Assembly (NCBI GenBank): GCA_017517815.1
Contig: JAFWYA010000043.1
Span: forward strand, 1-45,463
DNA from: Clostridia bacterium
GTDB lineage: Bacteria > Bacillota_A > Clostridia > Christensenellales > Aristaeellaceae
Direction of reading: 5' to 3'
DNA: 45,463 nt
Under the pieces are notes generated by a model that saw only the letters and a program-made list of their open reading frames with translations, had not been told where the DNA came from and made no database searches. Positions 24,303 through 36,140 of the stretch are shown in pieces. Every line of letters starts with the position of its first letter. Positions within the stretch are counted from its first letter, which is position 1. Position numbers and translations under genes: made by a program.

Positions 24303-25285
24303 CGCAAAAGCCGCTGGTGAGCATCTGCACCACTACCTACAATCACGCCCGCTATCTGCGCCAGACGCTGGACAGCTTTCTGATGCAGAAGTGCGATTTT
24401 CCCTTCGAGATCCTCGTGCACGACGACGTGTCCACCGACGGCACCATCGACATTCTGCGCGAGTATGCCCAAAAGTACCCGGACATCGTAAAGCCGCTGT
24501 TTGAAGAGGAAAACCAGTATTCAAAGGGCGTGCCCATCAACGAAACGTTCAACTTTCCCCGGGCGCAGGGCAAGTACATCGCCCTTTGCGAGGGCGACGA
24601 CTACTGGTGCGACGAAACCAAGCTGGCCCGGCAGATCGCCCACATGGAGGCAGACCCGGAATGCACCTTCTGCTTTACCAACGGCTACATCCATGACGAA
24701 AACGGCATTGCGCCCGACCGCAAGTTCATCCCCTATTACGAAAGCGAGCGCGAGCACTACACCGGCGAAAGCGCCTGCTATTCGCTGGACGAGATCGCAC
24801 GGCTGAGCTTCATCCCCACGGCGAGCTTTGTGTTCCGCGTCGACGCCCTGCGCCGCCTGCCCGATACCTTCAACAAGGAATGCCAGCACGGCGATCTGCG
24901 CATGAAGCTGTTTCTGACCGCCGCCGGCCATGCGTGGTACGAGCATGTGTACGGCTGCGTGTACCGCGAAAACGTGTCCGGCAGCGCCATGCAGATCTGG
25001 AAAAAGGAAAAGCGCGACCAGCTCTACCGCCGCTGCTCCACCGTGGTGGAAATGGTCAACGACGTAAACGACTACTCCCGCGGCACAGCCGAAGCCGGCC
25101 TGAGCGTGGTGCGCGACCACTACCTGTGGGTGATGGCGCACAACGCGCCCAGCCTCAAAGCCCTGCTCACCGGCGACGTGGGCAGGCGGCTTCGCCGTCT
25201 GCCCGTAAAGGAGCAGCTGCGCTGCATCATCCGGCTGGTGCTGCCGCAAAAACTGGCTCAGTCGCTGAGCGGAAAGGGCGCATAA
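24299..25285 (+). CDS. Glycosyltransferase family 2
   Basis: A 328-residue GT-A-fold enzyme. VSICTTTYNHARYLRQTLDSFL and EILVHDDVSTDGT form the nucleotide-sugar site, and ALCEGDDYWCDETKL carries the metal-binding acidic motif. No membrane helix, so it acts at the cytoplasmic face. The ATG overlaps the upstream stop (ATGA) with GAAGGAG upstream. Acceptor unknown; with the following PLP enzyme it may contribute to a surface glycan. A C-terminal helical region (about 230-328) is specific and unrecognised. Confidence 0.85.
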   Translation: MTQKPLVSICTTTYNHARYLRQTLDSFLMQKCDFPFEILVHDDVSTDGTIDILREYAQKYPDIVKPLFEEENQYSKGVPINETFNFPRAQGKYIALCEGDDYWCDETKLARQIAHMEADPECTFCFTNGYIHDENGIAPDRKFIPYYESEREHYTGESACYSLDEIARLSFIPTASFVFRVDALRRLPDTFNKECQHGDLRMKLFLTAAGHAWYEHVYGCVYRENVSGSAMQIWKKEKRDQLYRRCSTVVEMVNDVNDYSRGTAEAGLSVVRDHYLWVMAHNAPSLKALLTGDVGRRLRRLPVKEQLRCIIRLVLPQKLAQSLSGKGA

Positions 25286-25286
25286 G

Positions 25287-26213
25287 ATGAACTTCACCTT
25301 CGGCCCCACCCCGCTGTATCTATTGGACAGCGACGCAAACGGCAACCGCCTTTATATCAAGCGCGAGGATCTGCTGCCCTATTCCTTCGGCGGCAACAAG
25401 GCGCGCATCGGCCATGAATACCTCGAAGATATGAAGCGTCAGGGCTGCGACCACATGCTGGCCTACGGCAACGCCCGGTCGAACCTCTGCCGCGTGCTTG
25501 CAAACCTCTGTGCGGGCGAGGGCATTCCCCTCACCATCCTGCGCCCGGCCGACGACGACGGCCAGCAGCGCGAGGCCTTCAACGGCCAGCTGTGCGAAAG
25601 CTTCGGCGCGCGCATCCTGCCGTGCCTGAAAACCGGCGTGGCTGAAAGCGTCGACCATGCGATGGCGCTCATCCGCTCGGAGGGCGGCAGGCCCTACTAC
25701 ATCTACGGCGACCGCACCGGTCAGGGCAACCGCGCCGTGCCTGTGGCCGCCTATGCCAAAGCCTGGGCCGAGATCGAGGCCCAGCAGGCGCAGCTTGGCG
25801 TGCGCTTTGACAAAATCGTGCTGGCGCTTGGCACTGGCATGACGCAGGCGGGGCTTCTGTGCGGCATGCGCAAAAGCGCGCACAGACCGCAGGTGCTGGG
25901 CATTTCCATCGCCCGCGACGAGGCCGCCGCGCGCCGCCACATCAGCGCCTACATTGAGGCCTACGCAGGCCCGGGCGGGGATGATATCTGCATCTGCGAC
26001 CGTTTCCGCAGCGGTTATGGCCAGTACGACGAGGGGATTCTGCACTGCATTCGCGACACCATGGCGCGCTGCGGCATCCCGCTGGACGGCACCTACACCG
26101 CCAAGGCGTTTTACGGCATGAATGTCCTCATGGCTGAGGAAAACTGGCACGGGCAGAACATTCTGTTTCTGCACACCGGCGGCACGCCGCTGTTTTTTGA
26201 CAGTTATCGGTAA
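25287..26213 (+). CDS. PLP-dependent enzyme of the ACC deaminase / D-cysteine desulfhydrase family
   Basis: A 308-residue fold-type II PLP enzyme. The start (FTFGPTPLYLLD), KREDLLPYSFGGNK with Lys38 as the PLP lysine, the LALGTGMTQAGLLCGM phosphate loop and LFLHTGGTPLFF at the C-terminus match this family. It could deaminate a small amino acid or desulfhydrate D-cysteine; the exact substrate cannot be read. The ATG follows the glycosyltransferase stop by one nucleotide. Last gene of the operon, closed by a strong terminator. Confidence 0.8.
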   Translation: MNFTFGPTPLYLLDSDANGNRLYIKREDLLPYSFGGNKARIGHEYLEDMKRQGCDHMLAYGNARSNLCRVLANLCAGEGIPLTILRPADDDGQQREAFNGQLCESFGARILPCLKTGVAESVDHAMALIRSEGGRPYYIYGDRTGQGNRAVPVAAYAKAWAEIEAQQAQLGVRFDKIVLALGTGMTQAGLLCGMRKSAHRPQVLGISIARDEAAARRHISAYIEAYAGPGGDDICICDRFRSGYGQYDEGILHCIRDTMARCGIPLDGTYTAKAFYGMNVLMAEENWHGQNILFLHTGGTPLFFDSYR

Positions 26214-26216
26214 AGC

Positions 26217-26250
26217 AAAAAGCTGCTTCCAAATTCGGAAGCAGCTTTTT
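26217..26250. terminator. Bidirectional terminator
   Basis: The 14-bp arms AAAAAGCTGCTTCC (26217-26230) and GGAAGCAGCTTTTT (26237-26250), with a 6-nt loop, serve the convergent PLP enzyme and phosphoesterase genes. Confidence 0.9.
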
Positions 26251-26252
26251 GA

Positions 26253-27335
26253 TTATTGCAGAGCTCCGGTAAACTTCAGCAGCGTGACCGCCGGGCCGTT
26301 AAACAGCCTGCCTTTGAGCGGATGCGCCTCGCTTGCGCCCAGACCGGGCGAGATATACTGGTTCAGGCTGTTGATGCGCTGCATGCCCACAATGCCGTTG
26401 TCGCCGGGGAAGAACCCCATATCCGGCATATACACAGGGCCTGCGCCCGGCAGCCGCCACTGGCCGCCGCACTGGTGTCCGCACAAAAGCAGGCTGATGT
26501 TGCGGAAGTTGAGCACTTTGGTCTGATCGGCCCATTCCAGGCTGGTGCGCACATAGGATGTATCCAGCGGCGCGTGATTGACGGCGATTTGCAGGTCGGT
26601 GGGCAGCATTTCCTTCTGCGCCTCCACGGTGCGCTGCATGGCGTCCAGCCGGTAGCAAAGCGCCCGGTAGCTTGCGCCGCCCTCAGCCTCGTACTGCTGA
26701 CCTTTGGCCTCCATCTCTTCCTTCTGCTTGAGCAGGCTGGTCACCATGCCCGCCGCATCCACGTCGTACAGATATTCCGGCACAAACCACACCGTGCGCT
26801 TGCCTGCGGCCTGCCTGACCGGCGCGTCCAGATAGGTGGCGCCCATCTGCACGGCGGCGCGCACCCAGTTGGCCAGCGCCTCCGGCGTGCCGCGCGCGGT
26901 GGAAATGACCGGCGCGGGATCGTCGTCGCCGGAGATCAGGTAGATGGGCACGTCCGTGCGGATGGCGCGCAGCGTGTGGATGAGGCTCAGCAGCGGCTCG
27001 TAATCGCCGTCGGCGCCCACCATGTCGCCGCTCATGACCACGGCATGAAAGGTTTTGCCGTAGAGCAGCTCGCGCCATGCCTCGATATCGCTGCCCAGAG
27101 AAGACGCATGCAGGTCGCTCAGATGCAGCACCGTAAAGCCCTCAAACGCCTTGTCCAGCGCCATGACGGATACCTTTTCCTCATTCAGGCGCACGCGCCC
27201 GTTGGAAACGTGGTTCATCAACAGCCCCATCAGGCTCAGCGACAGCACCACGATCATCACCATCAGCACCCAGCCGCTGCCAATACGCCTGCGTTCAGGC
27301 ACAAAAATATAGCCCGCGTTCCTTCTTCTGCGCAT
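26253..27335 (-). CDS. Membrane-anchored metallophosphoesterase-like protein with altered metal site
   Basis: A 360-residue protein: basic N-terminus, one membrane helix (about 21-41) and an extracytoplasmic calcineurin-like domain. The order of motifs is HLSDLH (D74, H76), SGD (D104), SGDDDP in place of GNHD/E (136-140), VNHAP, and LLCGHQCGGQ in place of GHxHGGQ. Thus the catalytic Asn-His and one late His ligand are changed, which may weaken or change metal binding. The start at 27335 is preferred because the longer ATG at 27365 lies inside the promoter -10 box. Confidence 0.7.
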   Translation of the reverse strand: MRRRRNAGYIFVPERRRIGSGWVLMVMIVVLSLSLMGLLMNHVSNGRVRLNEEKVSVMALDKAFEGFTVLHLSDLHASSLGSDIEAWRELLYGKTFHAVVMSGDMVGADGDYEPLLSLIHTLRAIRTDVPIYLISGDDDPAPVISTARGTPEALANWVRAAVQMGATYLDAPVRQAAGKRTVWFVPEYLYDVDAAGMVTSLLKQKEEMEAKGQQYEAEGGASYRALCYRLDAMQRTVEAQKEMLPTDLQIAVNHAPLDTSYVRTSLEWADQTKVLNFRNISLLLCGHQCGGQWRLPGAGPVYMPDMGFFPGDNGIVGMQRINSLNQYISPGLGASEAHPLKGRLFNGPAVTLLKFTGALQ

Positions 27336-27363
27336 GATTACACCCCCAACTTCTCTCCCATTC

Positions 27364-27393
27364 ATGATAGGGGAGGCCGGGGGTGCAAGTCAA
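27364..27393 (-). promoter_or_regulatory. Promoter of the metallophosphoesterase gene
   Basis: On the minus strand TTGACT (27388-27393), 18-nt spacer, TATCAT (27364-27369). Its position rules out the longer reading-frame start. Confidence 0.65.
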
Positions 27394-27479
27394 CAGGGTA
27401 TTTCTAAGAAAAGCATGACATCTTTTGCGCAAAAGCGCGTTATTTCGGCACAATTGCGCCATAGCCCGTTACAGATGAT

Positions 27480-28766
27480 TTACACTTGTGACGGAGTTTT
27501 GGCCGCGTCGATGGCCAGGCCCAGGCACAGGAAGAAGGCTGCGTTCATCACCGGGAAGTTGGCCGAGAACAGATACGGCTCGGTGATGGTGCCCAGCAGC
27601 AGTGCAAGCACCAGGATGGCGGGCAGCTTGTCTACCAGCGGGCGGCGGGCAGGCAGCACGCGCCAGGCAGCCCACAGCGCGCGCACGGAGAAGTACACCG
27701 CAAAGGCCAGGCCCGGCAGGCCGTAGTAGCACAGCGCCTCCAGATAGGCGTTGTGCGTATGGTAAGCGCCCAGCGTCTGACGCAGCAGGGTCACCAGTTC
27801 ATACTCGGTAGCCGTGCCGATGAAGATGCAGCGCAGCTTGTCGGCCAGGAAGGCAAAGGCGTTTTTGTAGATGCGGGTGCGTCCCGTCAGGGTGGCGATG
27901 TCCTCGCTGATGGGACGGGCCTCCAGCAGGCTTTCCGCCTGCGCCAGCTGCACAGACAGGCTGTTGATGAGCAGATTGCTCCCTTCAAAGCCCTTGTAGA
28001 TCAGCACAAACAGCACTGCGCCCGCGCCAAGCGAGGCCGCCAGCCTTTTGGGCAGGCTCATGCGCGTGTCCATGATCACAGCCGCGGCGATCAGCGCGCC
28101 CGTCAGGGCCGCCTGCAGCATCACCGTGCGCGAGCCCGTCATGCCGATGCCTGCATACATCACAATGCCCAGCACGGCCAGCAGCGCGCACAGCCAGCGC
28201 TTCTGCGTGCGCAGCGTGAGCCACAGGCCCAGCCCGATGCCCACCAGGAACAGCGCGGCCAGTTCGTTGGGATGACAGCTGAACTGCAGCCGCTGATAAT
28301 CAGCCGAAACGCCGATGTATTCCTGCAGCATGCGCCATTCCACGGTGCCTGCCGTCATGGCTACGCCGATGGAGTACACCGCCATCGCGCCGGAAATCAG
28401 AAAGAAGAATGCAGCTGCTGCATGGGCGGCAAAGCCGCCCATCCGGCGCGCGCAGGGGAATGCGATCAGCATGGGCAGGTTGAACAAAAGCAGCGAATAC
28501 ATGGACTCATTCAGCAGATGATCGCCGTGGATCCAGCTGGCAAGCACCGTCCACCCGGCAAAGGCCAGCGCGGCTTTTTCATCGCGCTCGCGGCCCATGC
28601 TGTGATGCGCCATGGCAACGGCCACCCATGCGCAGGCCAGCGCCGCCGCATAGTGGCGAATGAGCGACATGCAAAACCAGTACTTGATCTGCATCAGCAA
28701 AAGCGATGCCAGCACAAACACCAGCGTAACGGCGCTGAACAGGTCAAAGCGTTTCTTTTCAGGCAT
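27480..28766 (-). CDS. O-antigen ligase-like membrane protein, paralogue 2
   Basis: A 428-residue protein with about eleven helices and the Wzy/WaaL-type segment HTHNAYLEALCYYGLPGLAF, preceded by a long extracytoplasmic loop containing ISEDIATLTGRTRIYKNAFAF. It is a paralogue of the gene just upstream: both share HTHNAYL, GLPGLA and RALWAAWRVLP. The ATG at 28764-28766 has AAGGAG at 7-nt spacing and overlaps the upstream gene by 8 nt; an in-frame ATG 27 nt up lies before that site. Likely polymerises or ligates a glycan outside the membrane. Confidence 0.7.
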   Translation of the reverse strand: MPEKKRFDLFSAVTLVFVLASLLLMQIKYWFCMSLIRHYAAALACAWVAVAMAHHSMGRERDEKAALAFAGWTVLASWIHGDHLLNESMYSLLLFNLPMLIAFPCARRMGGFAAHAAAAFFFLISGAMAVYSIGVAMTAGTVEWRMLQEYIGVSADYQRLQFSCHPNELAALFLVGIGLGLWLTLRTQKRWLCALLAVLGIVMYAGIGMTGSRTVMLQAALTGALIAAAVIMDTRMSLPKRLAASLGAGAVLFVLIYKGFEGSNLLINSLSVQLAQAESLLEARPISEDIATLTGRTRIYKNAFAFLADKLRCIFIGTATEYELVTLLRQTLGAYHTHNAYLEALCYYGLPGLAFAVYFSVRALWAAWRVLPARRPLVDKLPAILVLALLLGTITEPYLFSANFPVMNAAFFLCLGLAIDAAKTPSQV

Positions 28767-30060
28767 TGGAAGGCTCCTTTTGATTTGAACCATTCTTCTG
28801 TGCGGTCATAACGGCATAACCAAGGCAGAAGAAGAACACGGTGTTGTACAGCGCCATGCCGTCGGCAAACAGGAAGATCTCGGAAATGGCATTGGGAAGC
28901 ATCGCCAGCGGGATCAGCGCCATCAGCTTGTCGGCAAGGGCGTATTTGCCGGGCAGCACGCGCCAGGCGGCCCACAGGGCGCGCAGGCTGAACCATACCG
29001 CCATCGCAAGGCCCGGCAGGCCGCACATCACCAGGCACTGCAGATAGGCGTTGTGCGTGTGGAACGCCCAGGTAAGCGCCTCACGCAGCTGCTCAGGCGT
29101 TGCGCCGATGACAAGCACCTTCGGGTCTTTGGCGATCATTTCAAACACCCAGCCGAAGATATTGGTGCGGCCGGTCATGGTGAACAGATCGTTCATCAAA
29201 GGCCGTTCATCCACGATGGCCTCGGTGTCAACAGCCACGCCTTTGAGCCATGCGCTCAGCTGCGTGGCAAGGCCAAAGCCCTTGTATACCGTCGCCAGCA
29301 CAACCACAGCCAGCACACCGCAAAGGGCGATGCGCTTCCAGCCCTTCAGGCGCACACGGTCGTACAGAAGCACCGCGGCGATCAGGGCTGCGGCAAAGGC
29401 CACCTGAATCATGATGGTACGGCTGACGGTGAGCGCGATGGCCACATACAGTCCGATCATCATAGGGATGATCACGATGCAAAGCCAGCGGCGGCGACAG
29501 TGCACCAGCAGCCACAGGCAAAGCAGCAGCGCCACAAGGAACATGGCGGCAGCGCCGTTGGGATGGCTGCCCACCTGCAGGCGCTGGCCGTTTTCGCCGG
29601 TCACGCCCGCCGCCGTGCGGATGTAGGGCACATACACAGCGTCCACCGTCAGGCTTGCCAGCACCGCGATGGCTGCCAGCGCCGCAGGCAGCAAAATGGC
29701 TGAAAGCGCCACGGGGGTCTTCGCCTTTTTGCCAAGCAGACGCGCCGCGGGCAGGGCCGCGCCGAACACGCAGGCATATTCGCCAAACGCCTGCCAGCTG
29801 TTTTCCAGCCACAGATCGCCGCGCAGCGCCGAGCTTACGGCAAACCAGCCCAGAAAGCACAGGCCGATCTTTTCATCAAGCGTCTTGCCAAGGCCGGCAA
29901 ACAGCGCCGCAGCGCCAAGGAAGGCAAAGGCCAGCGCCGCGCCCCAGTGCTGGGCGGCATTCCAGCTGAAGGGCGAGGACGCCACGCCGGTGATGAAGAT
30001 CAGCACGCAGGCCATCAGCACGAAAACGCCAAACCACTCAAACCGTTTATTGGTGTGCAT
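28759..30060 (-). CDS. O-antigen ligase-like membrane protein, paralogue 1
   Basis: A 433-residue protein with about eleven helices and the segment HTHNAYLQCLVMCGLPGLAM, preceded by an extracytoplasmic loop with LMNDLFTMTGRTNIFGWVFEM. The GRT motif and HTHNAYL are shared with the downstream paralogue, so a tandem duplication is likely. The ATG has AAAGGAG at 7-nt spacing. It starts 12 nt after the Na/Pi cotransporter stop, so it may be co-transcribed with it. Confidence 0.7.
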   Translation of the reverse strand: MHTNKRFEWFGVFVLMACVLIFITGVASSPFSWNAAQHWGAALAFAFLGAAALFAGLGKTLDEKIGLCFLGWFAVSSALRGDLWLENSWQAFGEYACVFGAALPAARLLGKKAKTPVALSAILLPAALAAIAVLASLTVDAVYVPYIRTAAGVTGENGQRLQVGSHPNGAAAMFLVALLLCLWLLVHCRRRWLCIVIIPMMIGLYVAIALTVSRTIMIQVAFAAALIAAVLLYDRVRLKGWKRIALCGVLAVVVLATVYKGFGLATQLSAWLKGVAVDTEAIVDERPLMNDLFTMTGRTNIFGWVFEMIAKDPKVLVIGATPEQLREALTWAFHTHNAYLQCLVMCGLPGLAMAVWFSLRALWAAWRVLPGKYALADKLMALIPLAMLPNAISEIFLFADGMALYNTVFFFCLGYAVMTAQKNGSNQKEPSNA

Positions 30061-30072
30061 ACTGTTTCTCCT

Positions 30073-31713
30073 TTACCACAGCAGCCTGCCCTGCGGACGG
30101 CTGCCCTGCTCGACCGACGAGGCCAGGTTGTCGGCGTGGTCGGCGATGCGTTCAAGGTTGTTGAGCATATCCAGATAGAGCATGCCGTTTTTGGGCGTGC
30201 ACTTCTTGTTCTTCACGCGCTGCACATGGTGGTCGGCCAGCGCTTCGCTCAGCTGGTCCACATGCGCCTCCAGCGCCTCCACCTCGCCGATGATCTCGCT
30301 GTCGGTGATCTGCTTGCGCACGATGCGCATGCTCTTTTCAAGCATGGTGGTAACGGTGGTGCCCAGGTCCTCGATCTCGCGCTCAGCCTTGGGCGAGAAG
30401 GCGATCTCCTCGCGCTTGCGGGTGGTGCCAATTTCGACGATGTTGGTGGCATGGTCGCCGATGCGCTCCAGGTCGTTGACGACGTGGAACAGCGAACCCA
30501 CCAGATGCACGTCGCTCTGGCTGAGGTTATAGCCCTCGATCTCGATCAGGTTGTGGGTGATCTGCTCGTTGAGGAAGTCGATCACATCCTCGCGGTTGTT
30601 GAACTCATCCAACGGCAGTTCCTTGGGCGCAAAGTAGTACTGCATGGCAAACTGATAGTTGCTTGCCACCAGGTCGCTCATGCGCTGCACCTCGCGGAAC
30701 AGCTGCTGCACCGCGACCGGCGGGGTGGAAAACAGCAGCGGATCGAAGTACTCCAGACGCATGGGCTCGGCCTTGGGGTCCTCGCCCTTGACCACCAGTA
30801 CCGCCAGCTTTTCAAGCAGGCCGCTCAGGGGCAGCAGCACCGCAGTGCTCACCACGTTAAAGATGATGTGGGCAAAGGCGATCTGCAGCTTGAGGTTGTC
30901 GCCTGCCAGCAGGCGGATCCACCCGGTGAGGGGCAGCGCCAGCGCGATGACCACAAACATGATGGTGCCGATCACGTTAAACAGCAGGTGCACCACAGCG
31001 GCGCGGCGGCCGGTGTGGCTGGCGTTCATGGAGGCCATCATGGCGGTGATACAGGTACCGATGTTCTGGCCAAACAGAATAAACAGCGACGCCTCCAGCG
31101 TGATGGCTCCGCTGCCGGCCAGCGCCTGCAGAATACCGACGCTTGCAGACGAGCTTTGCAGAATGGCCGTCACGCCCGCGCCCACCAGCACGCCCACGAT
31201 GGGGTTGGTGGCCGTGGCCATCATGTTGCGGAAGGCTTCCCAGTCGCGAAGGGGCCGCATGGCGTCGGTCATGGTGTCCATGCCGATGAACAGAATGCCA
31301 AGGCCCATGGTGATCTGGCCGAAGTTCTTGACCGACGGCCGCGCGGGGATCAGCTGGCACAGCGCACCGATGGCCGTAAAGATGATGGCAAAATCAATTT
31401 CCACCGACAGCATCAAAGACGTAACGGTGGTACCGATGTTGGCGCCCATGATGACGCCGATGGCGCGGCTTAAGTTGAGCAGGCCCGCGTTTACAAAGCC
31501 CACCACCATGACCGTCGTGGCGCTGGAGGACTGAATGATGCCCGTGACCAAGGCGCCTACCAGCACGGCCAGCAGCTTGTTGCGGGTGAGCACCTCCAGC
31601 AGTTTTTTCATGCGGGAACCGGCGGCCTTTTCCAGACCGTCGCCCATTGCGTTGATACCATACAGGAACAGTCCCAGACCGCCCAGAAGTGAGAATACCA
31701 TTGTAGCTGTCAT
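30073..31713 (-). CDS. Na+/phosphate cotransporter (NptA-type) with C-terminal PhoU domain
   Basis: A 546-residue protein. The membrane part has two inverted QSSSA repeats (GIIQSSSATTVMV near 60 and AILQSSSASVGIL near 195), the signature of the Na/Pi cotransporter II family, and GANIGTTVT/GQNIGTCIT. The C-terminal 200 residues form a PhoU-like helical domain with paired acidic/His motifs NDLERIGDHATNI and NNLERIADHADNL. It probably moves phosphate with Na+. The ATG at 31711-31713 has AGGAGGA at 7-nt spacing. Confidence 0.9.
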   Translation of the reverse strand: MTATMVFSLLGGLGLFLYGINAMGDGLEKAAGSRMKKLLEVLTRNKLLAVLVGALVTGIIQSSSATTVMVVGFVNAGLLNLSRAIGVIMGANIGTTVTSLMLSVEIDFAIIFTAIGALCQLIPARPSVKNFGQITMGLGILFIGMDTMTDAMRPLRDWEAFRNMMATATNPIVGVLVGAGVTAILQSSSASVGILQALAGSGAITLEASLFILFGQNIGTCITAMMASMNASHTGRRAAVVHLLFNVIGTIMFVVIALALPLTGWIRLLAGDNLKLQIAFAHIIFNVVSTAVLLPLSGLLEKLAVLVVKGEDPKAEPMRLEYFDPLLFSTPPVAVQQLFREVQRMSDLVASNYQFAMQYYFAPKELPLDEFNNREDVIDFLNEQITHNLIEIEGYNLSQSDVHLVGSLFHVVNDLERIGDHATNIVEIGTTRKREEIAFSPKAEREIEDLGTTVTTMLEKSMRIVRKQITDSEIIGEVEALEAHVDQLSEALADHHVQRVKNKKCTPKNGMLYLDMLNNLERIADHADNLASSVEQGSRPQGRLLW

Positions 31714-31783
31714 GCGCAATTCCTCCTGTGCATGTATTGCGCGCCCCTGCGCGCAGCCCATTCTTACCCATTGTACAGGTATG

Positions 31784-31813
31784 ATATTACCACATTTGAC
31801 GCATGCTTGTCCA
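31784..31813 (-). promoter_or_regulatory. Possible promoter of the Na/Pi cotransporter gene
   Basis: On the minus strand TGGACA (31808-31813), 18-nt spacer, TAATAT (31784-31789). Confidence 0.45.
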
Positions 31814-31840
31814 TACGATGGAAAAAGTCAGCTTTCCCTA

Positions 31841-31896
31841 TTGACTTTCCCGGCAGTTGTGTTATACTTTCAATCGAAAGGTCAAAGAAAGTCAAA
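31841..31896 (+). promoter_or_regulatory. clpB promoter with CtsR operator
   Basis: TTGACT (31841-31846), 16-nt spacer, TATACT (31863-31868). Directly after the -10 lies GGTCAAA-GAA-AGTCAAA (31880-31896), a full match to the CtsR heptad direct repeat with its 3-nt spacer. It is placed over the transcription start, so CtsR should repress clpB until heat or protein stress. Confidence 0.85.
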
Positions 31897-31937
31897 CGCA
31901 CCTTTCAAAGATCAGATTTTCAAGGAGGTTGTTGCAT

Positions 31938-34547
<2,610 letters not shown>

Positions 34548-34554
34548 AAAATGT

Positions 34555-34583
34555 CCCGGGAAGCACGCGCTTCCCGGGTTTCC
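34555..34583 (+). terminator. Terminator of clpB
   Basis: The 10-bp arms CCCGGGAAGC (34555-34564) and GCTTCCCGGG (34569-34578) are followed by TTTCCTTT. It overlaps the 3' end of the convergent ABC-2 permease gene. Confidence 0.85.
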
Positions 34584-34584
34584 T

Positions 34585-35307
34585 TTACTGTTTTTTCATC
34601 TGCCGCAGAAACAGCCACACAGCCGCGGCTGTTGTGAGCACCGCATACACAGCGATCGGCAGCACATGCTCCGCCGCCGCGCTCCAGTCTGCGTGAAACA
34701 GCGCCTTTTCCATCTGCACCGCATGCACAAACGGCAGCGCATCAGCCACTTTGCCAAAGGCCCCGCCCACCAGATCCAAATCAAACCACACGCCGGACAG
34801 CCACGCGGACAGATTGGTCAGCAGCGCGCCGCAAATGCCGCCCACCTGCTTGACGCCCAGCACGCTTCCGCACATCAGCCCCAGCGCGATCTGGAATACC
34901 GCCATGGGAATGTTGCCCAGCACCGCATACAGCACGTTCACGCTGAACTTCAGCCCCAGCGCAGCGGCGCACACATAGCACACCACCGTCTGCCCGAGGG
35001 CGATGGGCAGCAGCGGCAGCATGTACCCCATGATGAAATCGACGCCTCTCATCGGCGTTGTGTAAAGCCTTTGCAGAAAGGCGCTTTCACGGTCGCGAGC
35101 GACGAGCGTTGCTGAAAACAGCGTCATAAACGACAAACCAAACACCGTGATACCCGGTGTGAGCGCGTCAATTTTGAACAGGCTGACGGGAATATTGGCC
35201 TGAATAGCGCTGAGCAGCCCCAGCAAAACCAGCGGGAACCCCAGCCCGAAGCACAGATTGAGCGGATCGCGCAGAATCTCCTTTGCGCATCTTCTGGCAA
35301 ATGTCAT
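34585..35307 (-). CDS. ABC-2-type exporter permease
   Basis: A 240-residue protein with six helices and the ABC-2 pattern (GITVFGLSFMTLFSATLVARDRESAFLQRLYTTP in two stretches), shared with daunorubicin/lipid exporters. It starts 3 nt after the stop of its ATPase partner, with GGGAGGG upstream. The two form a half-size exporter pair; probable substrate is a drug or lipid. Confidence 0.8.
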   Translation of the reverse strand: MTFARRCAKEILRDPLNLCFGLGFPLVLLGLLSAIQANIPVSLFKIDALTPGITVFGLSFMTLFSATLVARDRESAFLQRLYTTPMRGVDFIMGYMLPLLPIALGQTVVCYVCAAALGLKFSVNVLYAVLGNIPMAVFQIALGLMCGSVLGVKQVGGICGALLTNLSAWLSGVWFDLDLVGGAFGKVADALPFVHAVQMEKALFHADWSAAAEHVLPIAVYAVLTTAAAVWLFLRQMKKQ

Positions 35308-35310
35308 CGT

Positions 35311-36033
35311 TCAGCCCTCCCTTACAATGGAAACGAACGCCGTTTCAAAGTCGTCGCATGCAGCTTTGCGTTTGAGTTCCTCCGCCGTGCCCACTGCAAG
35401 CAGGCGGCCGCCTTTCATAATGCCGATGCGGTCGGACAGCGCTTCGGCCTCTTCCATATAATGCGTGGTGAGAATGATGGTCGTTTCCCCCTTCAGGGCG
35501 CGGATCAGATCCCACAGATCATGCCTTGCGATCACGTCCAGCCCCAGCGTAGGCTCGTCCAGAAACAAAATCTGCGGGCGGCTGACCAGCGCCATGGCGA
35601 TGCTGACCCTCCGCTGCCATCCGCCGGAGAGCTTACCGGCCTTTCTTGCAAGCACCTGCTGCAGTTGAAACGCCGCGGTGAGCTCCCCTGTCCGCGCTTT
35701 GCTCTCCTCTTTGGAAAGCCCGTGGATGCCGCACATCAGCTGCAGATTCTCCTGCACGTTCAGGTTTGGCGCGACCGCCGTTTCCTGCGGCGACACCCCG
35801 ATCAGCCTTTTGACCTGCTCAGGCTGCTTCACAACGCTGTATCCGCCGACAAACGCATCGCCGTTGGAAGGCTGCGCAAGGCAGCTGAGCATTTTGATGG
35901 TGGTGGTTTTGCCCGCCCCATTCACGCCCAGCAGAGAAAACAGCTCGCCCTGTTGCACCTCCAGGCTGAGCCCGTCCACAGCCGTAAGCTCCTTATACCG
36001 TTTGACCAGTTCGACCGTTTGAATGGCCGTCAT
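35311..36033 (-). CDS. ABC-2-type exporter ATP-binding protein (CcmA/DrrA-like)
   Basis: A 240-residue ATPase with Walker A GVNGAGKTTT, signature KLSGGWQRRVSIAMAL, Walker B ILFLDEPTLGLD and H-loop LTTHYMEEAEALSDRI. The ATG at 36031-36033 is preferred: AGGAGG (36043-36048) lies 9 nt upstream, whereas the ATG at 36037-36039 is only 3 nt away. Longer starts further up have no ribosome binding site. It drives the permease encoded immediately downstream. A TATGAT -10 lies upstream, but with a poor -35. Confidence 0.85.
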   Translation of the reverse strand: MTAIQTVELVKRYKELTAVDGLSLEVQQGELFSLLGVNGAGKTTTIKMLSCLAQPSNGDAFVGGYSVVKQPEQVKRLIGVSPQETAVAPNLNVQENLQLMCGIHGLSKEESKARTGELTAAFQLQQVLARKAGKLSGGWQRRVSIAMALVSRPQILFLDEPTLGLDVIARHDLWDLIRALKGETTIILTTHYMEEAEALSDRIGIMKGGRLLAVGTAEELKRKAACDDFETAFVSIVREG

Positions 36034-36140
36034 TTTCATCCCCCTCCTTTGTTCGGGCCTATCATAGCAAAAAACAGGGGCGAAATGTGGTTTTTGGCCT
36101 GTTCGGTCGTTTTGAGAGGGTGAACGGTTGCAGGCACACA

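Noticed and set aside
29947..31473. Long plus-strand frame across the ligase and Na/Pi genes
   Set aside because: Spans two genes on the other strand whose families are recognisable; no start signal.
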